A stretch of 64,000 bases of DNA from NCBI RefSeq assembly GCF_003574675.1, contig NZ_QOAZ01000005.1:1-64000 (forward strand), given 5' to 3'. Each line of letters begins with the position of its first letter. Position 1 is the stretch's first letter. The DNA is from Azohydromonas sediminis (GTDB lineage Bacteria > Pseudomonadota > Gammaproteobacteria > Burkholderiales > Burkholderiaceae_C). The translations under genes were made by a program, and so were the position numbers. The notes below the pieces were generated by a model, which was not told the origin of the DNA, ran no database searches, and saw only the letters and a program-made list of their open reading frames with translations. Below, in pieces: positions 21,036 to 31,765 of this stretch.

Positions 21036-22199
21036 TCAGGCCGCCTCGGCGCGGGCGCGGCCGCCGCGCTTGGCGCGGTACAGCGCCTCGTCGGCACGGC
21101 GCAGCACGTCGTCGATCGAGCGGTCGTCGGGCTGCCACGCGGCGACACCGACGCTGACGGTGACCGGCGGCACGCCGGGGTCGTCGGCGCCGGCGGTGGC
21201 CGCGACGATGCGGCGCGCGGTCACGAGGCCGTCGTCGAGCGGCGTCTCGGGCAGCAGCGCGACGAACTCCTCGCCGCCCCAGCGCGCGAATGCGTCGCTC
21301 GGGCGCAGCATGGCCTGCACGCGGCGCGCGAACTGCCGCAGCACGGCGTCGCCGGCGGCATGGCCGTGGCGGTCGTTGACGGCCTTGAAGTGGTCGAGGT
21401 CCATCAGCAGCAGCGAGAACGGGCGACCGTAGCGCCGGCTGCGTTCGAGCTCGTGGTCGAGCAGCGGCTGCAGCGCGCGGCGGTTGCGCGCGTGCGTCAG
21501 CGGGTCGTGCATCGCCTGGTGCTCGAAGCGCTCGCGCACGCTGTCGGACGCCCACAGCGCGAAGCCCAGCGCGATCATCAGGATGCCCACCGTGTAGCTG
21601 GCGGTGTATGCGGTCTGCACCCAGTGCGTGGCCAGCAGGTGATCCGCCTGCGGCGCCGGCACCGCGACCGCGTGCAGCCCGCGCCCGACGAATACCAGCC
21701 CCAGCAGTGCGAGCGCGACCAGCGTGAAGCTCTGCCCGACGTTGCGCCGACGCGCGGCACCGCGCAGGTGCCGCCCGAGGAACTGCGCGTGGTGGAGCAC
21801 GATCGCGGCGAACAGGGCGACGACGACGACCAGCCGGTGGCGGAAGCTCGGCTCGACGTGGGTGAACCACGCGACGGCGGCCATCGCGGCCGCCAGCGCC
21901 GCGAGCCAGGCGCGCCACGGCATCGGTGCGCCGAAGAAGCGCCGCGTGCCGGCCAGGTGCAGCAGGAACGCCGTCGACAGCGTCGCATTGGCCAGCGTGA
22001 TCGACAGCAGGTCGGGCACGCGGCCGCGCAGCCCGAACAGGATCGCCGCGCCGAACGCGAGCCAGGTGCCCTGCGTCCACTCGCGCAGCCCCGGCACCGG
22101 CTCGGGGATCGAGCGGCGCAGCAGCTCGAGCACCAGCGCCATCAGCGCGCCGAGCAGCGACCCCATCAGGATCAGCGTGCGGGGGTCGACGAGGCTCAT
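21036..22199 (-). CDS. Membrane-bound diguanylate cyclase (GGDEF)
   Basis: A 387-residue protein. The first ~205 residues contain about six hydrophobic segments with no recognised sensor signature. After the [12 protein letters not shown] opening comes a GGDEF domain with an active GGEEF motif and an I-site RPSD five residues before it, and it closes with the [14 protein letters not shown] segment. It is predicted to make cyclic di-GMP with feedback inhibition. It lies 49 bp upstream of mutS on the same strand and is the second c-di-GMP gene within 6 kb. The sensed signal is unknown. Confidence 0.92.
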   Translation of the reverse strand: MSLVDPRTLILMGSLLGALMALVLELLRRSIPEPVPGLREWTQGTWLAFGAAILFGLRGRVPDLLSITLANATLSTAFLLHLAGTRRFFGAPMPWRAWLAALAAAMAAVAWFTHVEPSFRHRLVVVVALFAAIVLHHAQFLGRHLRGAARRRNVGQSFTLVALALLGLVFVGRGLHAVAVPAPQADHLLATHWVQTAYTASYTVGILMIALGFALWASDSVRERFEHQAMHDPLTHARNRRALQPLLDHELERSRRYGRPFSLLLMDLDHFKAVNDRHGHAAGDAVLRQFARRVQAMLRPSDAFARWGGEEFVALLPETPLDDGLVTARRIVAATAGADDPGVPPVTVSVGVAAWQPDDRSIDDVLRRADEALYRAKRGGRARAEAA

Positions 22200-22296
22200 C
22201 GCGGACGGCGCTCACCTCTGGCCGGGCGCTGCGCGCCGGCCCGACGGCCGCGCAGCGTCGACGGACGATCGCGGTGCCGCCGCGACGGGCGGCACG

Positions 22297-22575
22297 TCAT
22301 GACCGGCGGGCGACCCAGAGCGTCGTTGCGTCGGCGCCGTAGCGTTCGGCGTGCGGCACGTCGCGCGCGAGCTCGAAGCGCTCGCCCGCGCGCAGGTGGC
22401 GCGTCGTGCCGTCGCAGGTCAGCCACATCTCGCCCGCGGTGACGATCGCCTGCACGGCGAACGGGTGCGTGTGGGTGTCGACCCCGCGGCCCGCAGCCCA
22501 GCGGCGCTCGAGCACGTCGTCGAAGCCGTCGGCACGTGCGCGCGCTTCGAACTCGGCGAAGGTCGGCAGGGCCAT
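22297..22575 (-). CDS. Small cupin-domain protein
   Basis: A 92-residue single-cupin protein. The metal-binding pattern is visible as THTHPFAVQAIVTAGEMWL (two His plus Glu) and later PHAERYG (His). Short standalone cupins of this type often resemble the sensor part of AraC regulators, but no DNA-binding domain is attached here. It lies 10 bp downstream of suhB on the same strand, so it is probably co-transcribed. Function is not assignable. Confidence 0.8.
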   Translation of the reverse strand: MALPTFAEFEARARADGFDDVLERRWAAGRGVDTHTHPFAVQAIVTAGEMWLTCDGTTRHLRAGERFELARDVPHAERYGADATTLWVARRS

Positions 22576-22585
22576 CGCGATCGGC

Positions 22586-23539
<954 letters not shown>

Positions 23540-23630
23540 GGGCAGGCGGGGACAGTGGAGGAGCGATTTGGCAGAGGCAAAGAGCGCACGCGCGACAATC
23601 GCTGCGTGATGCCCGCTAGTGTACCGGCGC

Positions 23631-24389
23631 ATGGCTGACGAACTCTCGAGCGACGCGTCGAGGACGTCGGCGACGCGCTTCGTGCTGATGCACCCGAGCC
23701 ACCCCGGCAACGTGGGCGCCGCGGCACGCGCGATCAAGGTGATGGGCTTCACCGACCTGGTGCTGGTGCAGCCGCGCTTTGCCGACGTGCTGATCCGCGA
23801 GGAGACGGTCGCGATGGCCAGCGGCGCGGCCGACGTGCTGGTGCGCGCGCGCGTCGTGCCGACGCTGGCCGATGCGCTCGACGGCATCACCTACGCCTGC
23901 GCCACCGCGATGACGCCGCGCGACTTCGGCCCGCCTACCTTTGCCCCGCGCGAGCACCTGTCGTCGCTCGCCGGGCGCGGCGAACGCGTCGCCTTCGTGT
24001 TCGGCGGCGAGCGCTTCGGCCTCGCGAACGCCGACGTCTACCGCTGCCACGCGTGCCTGAGCATCCCGACCGCGCCGGGCTACGGCTCGCTGAACCTCGC
24101 GCAGGCGGTGCAGGTCATCGCCTACGAGTGGCGCCAGGCGCTCGGCGGCTTCGACGTCGAGTCGCTGCCCGTCGAGGGCGAGCTGGCCGACGCGGCGTCG
24201 GTGCAGCGGCTGCTCGAGCACTGGCAGCAGGTGCTCGTCGAGATCGGCTACCTCGACCCGGCGGCGCCGAAGAAGCTCGTGCCGCGGCTGAACCAGCTGT
24301 TCAACCGCGCACGCCTCACGCGCGAGGAAGTGCACATCCTGCGCGGCATCGCGCGCGCCGTCGGCCGGTCGCGAACCGGGCAGGGTTGA
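23631..24389 (+). CDS. trmJ: tRNA (cytidine/uridine-2'-O-)-methyltransferase TrmJ
   Basis: SpoU/TrmH-class SAM-dependent enzyme that methylates the 2'-OH of tRNA position 32. The three family motifs are clear: [16 protein letters not shown] near the start, [12 protein letters not shown], and [17 protein letters not shown] forming the trefoil knot. Its C-terminal helical extension matches TrmJ and not TrmL. Length 252 residues. The ATG at 23631 gives MADELSS; a GACAAT box at 23594 is a possible -10. In gammaproteobacteria trmJ sits between suhB and the isc genes; here the suhB-trmJ neighbourhood is kept but isc is about 28 kb away. Confidence 0.93.
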   Translation: MADELSSDASRTSATRFVLMHPSHPGNVGAAARAIKVMGFTDLVLVQPRFADVLIREETVAMASGAADVLVRARVVPTLADALDGITYACATAMTPRDFGPPTFAPREHLSSLAGRGERVAFVFGGERFGLANADVYRCHACLSIPTAPGYGSLNLAQAVQVIAYEWRQALGGFDVESLPVEGELADAASVQRLLEHWQQVLVEIGYLDPAAPKKLVPRLNQLFNRARLTREEVHILRGIARAVGRSRTGQG

Positions 24390-24434
24390 ACGCGGCCGCA
24401 TACACTGAGCGCCCGCTTGTCACGGCGTCGCACC

Positions 24435-25214
24435 ATGTTCAGCCGCCTGCGTGAAGACATCGCCTGCATCCTCGAGCGCGACCCCGCGGCGCGCTCGTCG
24501 TGGGAGGTGCTCACGTGTTATCCGGGGCTGCATGCGCTGGTCTGGCACCGTGCCGCCCACGCGTGCTGGCGCCGCGGCTGGCTGTGGCTCGGCCGCTTCC
24601 TGTCGCACCTCGGGCGCATGCTCACCGGCATCGAGATCCACCCCGGCGCGACGATCGGGCGGCGCGTGTTCATCGACCACGGCATGGGCGTCGTGATCGG
24701 CGAGACGGCCGAGGTCGGCGACGACTGCACGATCTACCAGGGCGTCACGCTCGGCGGCACGTCGCTCACGAAAGGGGCCAAGCGGCATCCGACGCTGGGC
24801 CGCGGTGTCATCGTCGGCGCCAACGCGCAGGTGCTCGGCGGCTTCACGGTCGGCGACGGCGCGCGCATCGGCTCGGGTGCCGTCGTCGTCAAGCCGGTGC
24901 CTGCCGGCGCCACGGCGGTCGGCAACCCGGCGCGCATCATCGAGGCCGACGTCGACGCGCGGCGCGAGGCGGCAGCCGCCAAGATGGGCTTCTCGGCCTA
25001 CGGCGTCACGCAGGGCGACGATCCGGTCGCACAGGCGATGAAGGGCCTCATCGACAACGCTGCCGCGCACGAGCACCAGATCGCGCTGCTGTGGCAGGCG
25101 ATCGAGAAGCTCGGCTCGCGCACGCGCGAACTGCCGGCCGACGCGTGCGTGCCGCAGGACGCGCACACGACCGAAACGTTCGACGCCGAGCGGCTGAACC
25201 GGCTCGTCAAGTAG
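24435..25214 (+). CDS. cysE: Serine O-acetyltransferase CysE
   Basis: Acetylates serine with acetyl-CoA, the first step of cysteine synthesis. The 259-residue protein has the N-terminal SATase helices ([20 protein letters not shown]) and a left-handed beta-helix with the catalytic [23 protein letters not shown] stretch and GGTSL. The C-terminal tail is longer than in the short epsilon-type enzymes. A TACACT box at 24400-24405 may be its -10. Its stop codon directly abuts the stop of convergent mog with no base between them. Confidence 0.95.
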   Translation: MFSRLREDIACILERDPAARSSWEVLTCYPGLHALVWHRAAHACWRRGWLWLGRFLSHLGRMLTGIEIHPGATIGRRVFIDHGMGVVIGETAEVGDDCTIYQGVTLGGTSLTKGAKRHPTLGRGVIVGANAQVLGGFTVGDGARIGSGAVVVKPVPAGATAVGNPARIIEADVDARREAAAAKMGFSAYGVTQGDDPVAQAMKGLIDNAAAHEHQIALLWQAIEKLGSRTRELPADACVPQDAHTTETFDAERLNRLVK

Positions 25215-25811
25215 TCAGCCTGCCGCGCGCGCGGGGCGCACGGCCGACTTCGGCCGGAACGCCTTGCACACCTCGTCGTGCGTCTCGAGGTACGGCCCGC
25301 CGATCAGGTCGATGCAGTACGGCACCGCGGCGAAAATGCCGTGCACCGGCGGCTCGGCCTTCGGCAGACCTTCGAGCGTCTCGGCGATCGACTTGGGCTG
25401 CCCCGGCAGGTTGACGATCAGCGCGCGGCCGCGGATCACGGCGACCTGGCGCGACAGGATCGCGGTGGGCACGAAGCGCAGGCTGATCTGGCGCATCTGC
25501 TCGCCGAAGCCGGGCATCACCTTGTCGGCGACGGCGAGCGTCGCCTCGGGCGTGACGTCGCGCGGCGCCGGCCCGGTGCCGCCGGTGGTCAGCACGAGGT
25601 CGCAGCGCTCGACGTCGACGAGTTCGACGAGCGTCGCGCTGATCGTCGCCTGCTCGTCGGGGATCAGCCGCTCGACAAACGCGAGCGGGTTCTTCAGCGC
25701 GCGCTGCAGCCACTCGCGCAGCGCGGGCAGGCCCTTGTCTTCGTAGACGCCGCTCGAGGCGCGGTCGCTGACCGAGACGAGGCCGATGCGCACGGGGTCG
25801 AAGTCACTCAT
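25215..25811 (-). CDS. mog: Molybdopterin adenylyltransferase Mog
   Basis: Adenylates molybdopterin before molybdenum insertion. The 198-residue MogA/MoaB-fold protein carries LVSVSDRASSGVYEDKGLP, the TTGGTGPAPRDVTPEA active loop, and VNLPGQPKSIAE. The ATG overlaps the end of darP by 8 bp, so translation is likely coupled. There is a Burkholderiales-type C-terminal segment (AVPYCIDLIGGPYLETHDEVCKAF). No other molybdenum cofactor genes are nearby. Confidence 0.95.
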   Translation of the reverse strand: MSDFDPVRIGLVSVSDRASSGVYEDKGLPALREWLQRALKNPLAFVERLIPDEQATISATLVELVDVERCDLVLTTGGTGPAPRDVTPEATLAVADKVMPGFGEQMRQISLRFVPTAILSRQVAVIRGRALIVNLPGQPKSIAETLEGLPKAEPPVHGIFAAVPYCIDLIGGPYLETHDEVCKAFRPKSAVRPARAAG

Positions 25812-26349
25812 CGCCGATTCCGGAAGACGCCACGTGGGGCTTGATGAACTGGAACAGCTCGCGCCACGCGCGGCCGTGGCGCTGCTCGGGTGGCAGCACG
25901 GCGTCCTTGCGCGCGCTGCGCACGAGGCTGCGCAGCCGCTGCGCGTCGCACTGCGGGTAGGCGGCGAGCCAGCGCGTGATCGCGTCGTCGTCGCGCGCGA
26001 GCTCCTCGCGCCAGCGCTCGGCCTCGTGCAGCGCGAGCGCGTCGTGCGCGGCGCCGAGCTGCGACTGCGCGACCGCGTCGCGCAGCGGCTGCAGGTCCTC
26101 GCGCCGCATCAGCTTGCCGACGTACTGCAGCTGGCGCCGCCGGCCCTCGTGCGAGCGCGTGCGGCGCAGCGCGTGCAGCGCGTCGCGCAGCTCGTCGGGC
26201 ATCGCGAGCGCGGCCAGGCGCTCGTCGGGCAGCGCGGCGAGCGCCTCGCCCAGCCGCTGCGCCTCGTGCGCCTGCTGCTTCAGCGCCGTCTTGCTCGTAC
26301 GCTCGACGACATCGTCGTCGGCATCGGGGGCGGGGGCGTGACGTCGCAT
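25804..26349 (-). CDS. darP: Dual-action ribosomal maturation protein DarP (YjgA, DUF615)
   Basis: A 181-residue highly charged cytoplasmic protein of the DUF615/YjgA family, which binds late 50S assembly intermediates. Typical segments are SKTALKQQAHEAQRLGEAL, RREGRRRQLQYVGKLMR-like (here SHEGRRRQLQYVGKLMR) and the C-terminal RELFQFIK. The divergent neighbour is pmbA, an arrangement conserved in Proteobacteria, with a 66-bp shared promoter region. Overlaps mog by 8 bp. Confidence 0.93.
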   Translation of the reverse strand: MRRHAPAPDADDDVVERTSKTALKQQAHEAQRLGEALAALPDERLAALAMPDELRDALHALRRTRSHEGRRRQLQYVGKLMRREDLQPLRDAVAQSQLGAAHDALALHEAERWREELARDDDAITRWLAAYPQCDAQRLRSLVRSARKDAVLPPEQRHGRAWRELFQFIKPHVASSGIGDE

Positions 26350-26415
26350 GGCGAGGCAGGGGGTGGGTATCATAGCTTTGGCCTTGCCGCCTCCCGTTGC
26401 CGATTCCACGCCTCC

Positions 26416-27786
26416 ATGACCGCACCGACGCCCCCCGGGTTCAGCTACACGCGCGCGCAGTTCGAGCAGCTCGTCGACGACGCGCTCGCGATCGCGAAGC
26501 GCATCGGCGCCAGCGACGCGGCCGTCGAGGTGTCCGAAGGGGTCGGGCTGTCGGTGTCGGTGCGCAAGGGCGAGGTCGAGAACGTCGAGCGCAACCGCGA
26601 CAAGTCGATCGGCGTCACCGTCTACCTCGGCCAGCGGCGCGGCAACGCGAGCACCTCGGACTTCTCGCCGGCAGCGCTCGAGCAGACCGTGCGCGCGGCC
26701 TACGACATCGCTCGCTACACCGCCGAGGACCCGGCCGCCGGCCTGCCCGACGCCGAGGATCTCGCCACGGCCGAGCAGGCCGCGCTGGACCTCGACCTGT
26801 TCCACCCGTGGGCGATCGACGCCGCCGGCGCGACCGAGCTCGCGCGCCGCTGCGAAGCCGCGGCGTTCGCGACCGACCGGCGGATCACGAATTCGGAAGG
26901 GGCGGGCGTGTCGGCGCAGCAGTCGCACTTCTTCGCCGGCAACACGCGCGGCTTTCGCGGCGGCTTCTCGAGCTCGCGCCACTCGCTGAGCGTCGCGCCG
27001 ATTGCCGGCCGCGGCGACGCGATGCAGCGCGACTACTGGTACAGCTCGATGCGTCGCCCCGACGACCTCGCCGCCCCCGAAGCGGTGGGCCGCTACGCCG
27101 CCGAGCGCGCGCTGTCGCGCCTGGGCGCGCGCAAGGTGCCCACCTGCGAGGTGCCGGTGCTGTTCGAGGCGCCGCTGGCCGCCGGGCTGCTCGGCGCCTA
27201 CGTGCAGGCCACGTCGGGCGGCGCGCTGTACCGCAAGGCGAGCTTCCTGCTCGACAGCCTCGGCCAGCCGGCGCTCGCGCCGCACCTCGACGTCGACGAG
27301 GACCCGCACCTGCGCGGCGGCAAGGGAAGCGCGCCGTTCGACGACGAGGGCGTGGCCACGCGGCAGCGGCGCGTCGTCGACGGCGGTGTCGTGCAGGGCT
27401 ACTTCCTCTCCAGCTACTCGGCGCGCAAGCTCGGCATGCGCACGACGGGCCACGCGGGCGGCTCGCACAACCTGACGCTGGCCAGCCGGCTGACGCAGCC
27501 CGGCGACGACCTCGACGCGATGCTGCGCAAGCTGCACCGCGGCCTGTTCGTGATCGAGCTGATCGGGCAGGGCGTCAACTACGTCACTGGCGACTACTCG
27601 CGCGGCGCGGCCGGCTTCTGGGTCGAGGGCGGGCAGATCGTCCACCCGGTGCACGAGGTGACGATCGCCGGCAACCTGCGCGAGATGTTCCGGCGCATCG
27701 TTGCCGTCGGCGCCGACGCGTACACGACGGGCAGCAAGACCTGCGGCTCGGTGCTCGTCGAGAGCATGAAAGTGGCCGGCAGCTGA
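26416..27786 (+). CDS. pmbA: Metalloprotease-related protein PmbA (TldE)
   Basis: Partner subunit of the TldD/TldE heterodimeric protease, known for microcin and CcdA processing. The 456-residue protein shows the family's N-terminal VRKGEVENVERNRDKSIGVTVYLGQRRG, the middle EGAGVSAQQSHFFAGNTRGF, and the C-terminal GQGVNYVTGDYSRGAAGFWVE. TldE lacks the zinc HExxxH motif, as seen here. tldD is not in the window. A possible TATCAT -10 lies in the short gap to divergent darP. Confidence 0.95.
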   Translation: MTAPTPPGFSYTRAQFEQLVDDALAIAKRIGASDAAVEVSEGVGLSVSVRKGEVENVERNRDKSIGVTVYLGQRRGNASTSDFSPAALEQTVRAAYDIARYTAEDPAAGLPDAEDLATAEQAALDLDLFHPWAIDAAGATELARRCEAAAFATDRRITNSEGAGVSAQQSHFFAGNTRGFRGGFSSSRHSLSVAPIAGRGDAMQRDYWYSSMRRPDDLAAPEAVGRYAAERALSRLGARKVPTCEVPVLFEAPLAAGLLGAYVQATSGGALYRKASFLLDSLGQPALAPHLDVDEDPHLRGGKGSAPFDDEGVATRQRRVVDGGVVQGYFLSSYSARKLGMRTTGHAGGSHNLTLASRLTQPGDDLDAMLRKLHRGLFVIELIGQGVNYVTGDYSRGAAGFWVEGGQIVHPVHEVTIAGNLREMFRRIVAVGADAYTTGSKTCGSVLVESMKVAGS

Positions 27787-28010
27787 CGCTGCACGCCGGT
27801 GCGCGGCCGATGCGCGCCGCCTAGGGGTCAACCCGAATTTCAGGCAACTTCAAGGTCGCGCGCCTAGTCTGTGCCGGTTCGACGCGACGGTCGTCGGCAG
27901 GGCGTGCGTCTGCCGGCGGCGCGCTGCGCGCGGGAAACCCCCGTTGGCGCGGCGGCACGCTTCGTTGAGCATCCCCAACCTCATCCCATCCTGTTCGAAG
28001 GAGCTTCTGA

Positions 28011-29090
28011 ATGGAACGTAGAGCATTCGTGCGTGGTGCCGGTCTGGCCGGCGTGCTGGCTGCCGGCGTCGCCCCCGCCGTGCACGCGCAGGCGAACATC
28101 CGCTGGCGCCTGGCGTCGAGCTTCCCGAAGTCGCTCGACACGATCTACGGCGCTGCGGAGACCTTCTCGAAGAAGGTCAAGGAGATGTCCGGCGGCAAGT
28201 TCGAGATTTCGGTCCATCCGGGCGGTGAACTGATGCCGCCTTTCGGCGTCGTCGACGGCGTGCAAAACGCCACCGTCGAGTGCGCGCACACGGCCCCGTA
28301 CTACTTCTTCGGCAAGGACGAAACCTTCGCGCTGGCCTGCGCGATCCCGTTCGGCCTGAACAGCCGGCAGATGACGGCCTGGATGTATGACGGCAACGGG
28401 CTGAAGCTCATGCGCGAGTTTTATCGCAACTTCAACATCATCAGCTTCCCGATGGGCAACACCGGGGCACAGATGGGCGGCTGGTACCGCAAGGAGATCA
28501 AGACGCTGGCCGACGTCAAGGGCCTGAAGATGCGCATCGGCGGCTTCGGGGGCAAGGTGCTCGAGCGCATTGGCGGCGTGCCGCAGAACATCCCTGGCGG
28601 CGAGATCTACCAAGCGCTCGAGAAGGGCACCATCGACGCCGCGGAATGGGTCGGCCCGTACGACGATCTGAAGCTGGGCTTCAACAAGGTCGCGCCTTTC
28701 TATCACTATCCGGGCTGGTGGGAAGGCGGCCCGCAGCTCGACCTGTACGTCAACACGAAGGCCTACGAAGGCTTGTCGGCGGAGAACAAGGCCATCCTCG
28801 AGAGCGCGGCGGCATACGCGCACACCGAAATGCAGGCCAAGTACGACGCTCGCAACCCGGCTGCGCTGCGCCAACTGGTGGCGGCCAAGACGCGCCTCGT
28901 CGCGATCCCGAACCCGGTCATGAAGGCGGCGTTCGACGCCGCGATGGGCCTGTACGGGGAACTGAACGCGAAGAACCCGAACTGGAAGAAGGTCTACGAG
29001 GACTACGCGAACTTCCGGCGCGAGCAGAACCTGTGGTTCCGTTTCACCGAAGCGAGGTTCGACGGCTTCATGCAGAGCGCTCGCCTCTGA
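28011..29090 (+). CDS. TRAP transporter substrate-binding protein, DctP family
   Basis: Periplasmic binding protein of 359 residues. The N-terminus MERRAFVRGAG has a twin-arginine-like RRAF and a hydrophobic core ending at AVHAQA, so export may be by Tat. The mature part (IRWRLASSFPKSLDTIYGAA, FGGKVLERIGGVPQNIPGGEIYQALEKGTIDAAEWVGPYDD) belongs to the branch annotated for mannitol/chloroaromatic or 2-oxo acid substrates (FcbT1/TakP-like). The strong ribosome site AAGGAG precedes the ATG. Its likely permeases lie next door but on the opposite strand. The 224 bp upstream show no other gene. Confidence 0.93.
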   Translation: MERRAFVRGAGLAGVLAAGVAPAVHAQANIRWRLASSFPKSLDTIYGAAETFSKKVKEMSGGKFEISVHPGGELMPPFGVVDGVQNATVECAHTAPYYFFGKDETFALACAIPFGLNSRQMTAWMYDGNGLKLMREFYRNFNIISFPMGNTGAQMGGWYRKEIKTLADVKGLKMRIGGFGGKVLERIGGVPQNIPGGEIYQALEKGTIDAAEWVGPYDDLKLGFNKVAPFYHYPGWWEGGPQLDLYVNTKAYEGLSAENKAILESAAAYAHTEMQAKYDARNPAALRQLVAAKTRLVAIPNPVMKAAFDAAMGLYGELNAKNPNWKKVYEDYANFRREQNLWFRFTEARFDGFMQSARL

Positions 29091-29122
29091 GCGCGCGCCG
29101 GCACTCGGACGCCTTGGCGGTC

Positions 29123-29155
29123 AGGCCTTGCCCTTTGGGCGAGGCCTTTCTTTTT
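29123..29155 (+). terminator. Rho-independent terminator after the TRAP binding-protein gene
   Basis: AGGCCTTGCCC-TTT-GGGCGAGGCCT forms an 11-bp stem with one G-U pair and a three-base loop, followed directly by TTCTTTTT. It lies 33 bp after the dctP-type gene and separates it from the convergent permease genes. Confidence 0.88.
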
Positions 29156-29246
29156 GGGACCTGCCGCGGCCGCTTGCAGGCTTGCGGTGCAGGTCGGCCG
29201 AGGTGTCCATCCCGGACCCGGCGCGCCGGCCGAGCCGGCAGCCTGC

Positions 29247-31058
29247 TCATCGCTTGCCGCCGGGGTCGTTGTTCGGGCTTTCCTCGAAGATCTTCATCGG
29301 GTCATCATCGTCCGCGCCATTCGACGCAGCGTCGCTCGCCGGCATGTCGGCCTCGGAGGCCGCATCCTGCGCATCGGCGGCGCCCGGAAAGCCCATCTCC
29401 TGCAGGGCTTTGTCGGCGTCGATCGTGTCCGTCTGCTCGATGCCGCCGGTGACGAGCTGCGGAAACGCGATCAGTGAGGTGACCATCACCAGCTGGATCG
29501 CGATGAAAGCGACCGATCCCTTGTAGATCTGCGTCGTCGTGACGGCGGGAATCGTTCGACTGGTGATGCGGTCGACGTAGTCGTGGCGCGCCGCGACGCT
29601 GCGCAGGTAGAACAGCGCGAAGCCGAACGGCGGCGTCAGGAACGAGGTCTGCAGGTTCATCGCGAGGATGATGCCGAACCAGATCAGCGCGAAGTCGGCC
29701 GGCACCCCTTCGGGCAGCAATGCCGGGAGGATCTTTGCCGCCACCGGCGCGAGCATCGGCACGACGATGAAGGCGATCTCGAAGAAGTCGATGAACATGC
29801 CGAGCACGAACACGAGCACGTTCACGACGATCAGGAAACCCATCGCGCCGCCCGGGATCTGGTCGAACAGGTGCTCGACCCAGATGTGGCCGTCGGCGGC
29901 GTTGAACGTGAAGCTGAAGACCGTCGAGCCGATGAGGATGAACAGCACGAAGGTCGACAGCCGCGCCGTGCTGTCCAGCGCCTGGCTCAGCAGCTTGAAG
30001 CCGAGCTTGCGTTTGGCCAGCGCCATCAGCAGCGCGCCGACGGCGCCCATCGCCCCGCCTTCGGTCGGCGTCGCGATGCCGAGAAAGATCGTGCCGAGCA
30101 CGAGGAAGATCAGCACCAGCGGCGGGATCAAAACGAAGGTCACGCGCTCGGCCAGCCGCGACAGCAGCCCGAGCTTGAGCATGCGGTTGACGATCGCCAG
30201 CAGCAGCGCCAGCACGCTGGCCACCGTCATCGTCATGATGACGATCTCGTCGCGCGGCGCCGGGAGTTCGCGGCCGATCAGCGGGTTGAGGATGCGCTCG
30301 TGCTGGCTTTGCCACACCCACCCGGCGGCGGCGCAGATCGCCAGCAGCACCAGCAGCGAGCGGTGCCCGCTCGCGCCGCCGGGCTCGCGGTAGATGCGTG
30401 CCTCGGGCGGCAGCGCCGGCACCCACGACGGGCGCACGATCGCGACAGCGGCGACGAAGGCGAGGTACAGGCCGACGAGCAACAGGCCGGGCACGAGCGC
30501 GCCGGCGTACATGTCACCCACCGAACGGCCGAGCTGGTCGGCCAGCACGATCAGCACCAGCGACGGCGGGATCGCCTGCGCCAGCGTGCCCGAGGCGGTG
30601 ATCGTGCCAGTGGCGATCGTGCGGTTGTAGCCGTAGCGCAGCATGATGGGCAGCGAGATCAGGCCCATCGAGATGACGGCTGCGGCGACGACGCCCGTCG
30701 TCGCGGCCAGCAGCGCGCCGACGAAGATCACCGCGATGGCCAGACCGCCGCGCACCGGTCCGAAGACCTGACCCACCGTCTCGAGCAGGTCCTCGGCCAT
30801 GCCCGAGCGCTCGAGGATGATGCCCATGAAGGTGAAGAAGGGGATGGCCAGCAGCGTGTCGTTTTGCATGATGCCGAACACGCGCAGCGGCAGCGCCTGG
30901 AACATGTTGGCACCGAACAGGCCGACCTCGATGCCGATGTAGCCGAAAAGCAGTCCGGTGGCCGCCAGTCCGAAGGCTACCGGAATGCCGGTGAGAAGAA
31001 ATACCAGGAGTCCCGCGAACATCAGCGGGACGAAGTATTGGGCGATGACACTGGCCAT
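29247..31058 (-). CDS. TRAP transporter large permease, DctM family
   Basis: A 603-residue inner-membrane protein with 12 or more hydrophobic helices, of the long FcbT3/COG4664 type, which has an extra central insertion compared with ~430-residue DctM proteins. Features include IPFFTFMGIILERSGMAEDLL near the N-terminus, ATPTEGGAMGAVGALLMAL in the middle, and LQTSFLTPPFGFALFYLR late. The last ~65 residues are a soluble, acidic, low-complexity tail (NGADDDDPMKIFEESP). Its ATG overlaps the stop of the small permease by one base. Uptake is driven by an ion gradient together with the binding protein encoded convergently. Confidence 0.94.
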   Translation of the reverse strand: MASVIAQYFVPLMFAGLLVFLLTGIPVAFGLAATGLLFGYIGIEVGLFGANMFQALPLRVFGIMQNDTLLAIPFFTFMGIILERSGMAEDLLETVGQVFGPVRGGLAIAVIFVGALLAATTGVVAAAVISMGLISLPIMLRYGYNRTIATGTITASGTLAQAIPPSLVLIVLADQLGRSVGDMYAGALVPGLLLVGLYLAFVAAVAIVRPSWVPALPPEARIYREPGGASGHRSLLVLLAICAAAGWVWQSQHERILNPLIGRELPAPRDEIVIMTMTVASVLALLLAIVNRMLKLGLLSRLAERVTFVLIPPLVLIFLVLGTIFLGIATPTEGGAMGAVGALLMALAKRKLGFKLLSQALDSTARLSTFVLFILIGSTVFSFTFNAADGHIWVEHLFDQIPGGAMGFLIVVNVLVFVLGMFIDFFEIAFIVVPMLAPVAAKILPALLPEGVPADFALIWFGIILAMNLQTSFLTPPFGFALFYLRSVAARHDYVDRITSRTIPAVTTTQIYKGSVAFIAIQLVMVTSLIAFPQLVTGGIEQTDTIDADKALQEMGFPGAADAQDAASEADMPASDAASNGADDDDPMKIFEESPNNDPGGKR

Positions 31059-31663
31059 CAGCGTGAGCCTCCGGCCGCTGCTGTCTCGACCTTCGCGGCG
31101 AGCTCCTCGGCCAGCAGCTCCTCTTCGGTCTTGACGTGCTCGACCGTGAACGGCTCGGGACGTGCGCCGGCGAGGAAAGCCAGCCGCTTGATCAGCTCCG
31201 ACACGGCCTGCAACGCGAGGATGCCGAAGCCGACCGGGATCAGCAGCAGCACTGGCCAGCGGATCAGGCCGCCAGCGTTCTGCGAGGTCTCACCGCTGGC
31301 CCAGGCGCGCGCGAACAGCGGCCAGCCGAGGTCGATCATGATCAGCGATAGCGGGATGATGAAGACGACGATGCCGATCGCGTCGATGATCGCATTGGTG
31401 CGCTTGGACAGGCGCGACGAGACGAAGTCGATGCGCACGTGCGCGTTCTTCTGCAGCACGTAACCGACGCCGAGCATGAACACGGCGGCGAACAGGTACC
31501 ACTGGATCTCGAGCCAGGCGTTCGAGCCCACGTTGAAGACCTTGCGCAACACGGCGTTGCCGGCACTGATGAGCACCGACCCCAGAATCAGCCAGCGGAT
31601 CAGGTGGCCGAGAACGCCGTTGGCGGCGTCGATAAGGCTGGAAAGCTTGAGCAGCGCGGACAC
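31058..31663 (-). CDS. TRAP transporter small permease, DctQ family
   Basis: A 201-residue membrane protein with four hydrophobic helices; the DctQ signature WLEIQWYLFAAVFMLGVGYVLQKNAHVRIDFV is clear. It pairs with the large permease downstream (1-bp overlap, TGATG). A charged C-terminal tail (VEHVKTEEELLAEELAAKVE) extends into the cytoplasm. A promoter should lie in the 102 bp upstream, but none stands out. Confidence 0.93.
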   Translation of the reverse strand: MSALLKLSSLIDAANGVLGHLIRWLILGSVLISAGNAVLRKVFNVGSNAWLEIQWYLFAAVFMLGVGYVLQKNAHVRIDFVSSRLSKRTNAIIDAIGIVVFIIPLSLIMIDLGWPLFARAWASGETSQNAGGLIRWPVLLLIPVGFGILALQAVSELIKRLAFLAGARPEPFTVEHVKTEEELLAEELAAKVETAAAGGSR

Positions 31664-31765
31664 CGGGTCTCCTCTCAGGTGGGCGTGGACGTCAGCTGCC
31701 GGCCGCCCGGGCCGCGCACGGCGATTTGCTGCCTGCGCGTGGCGGCACCGCGCGGTTCGACGACT

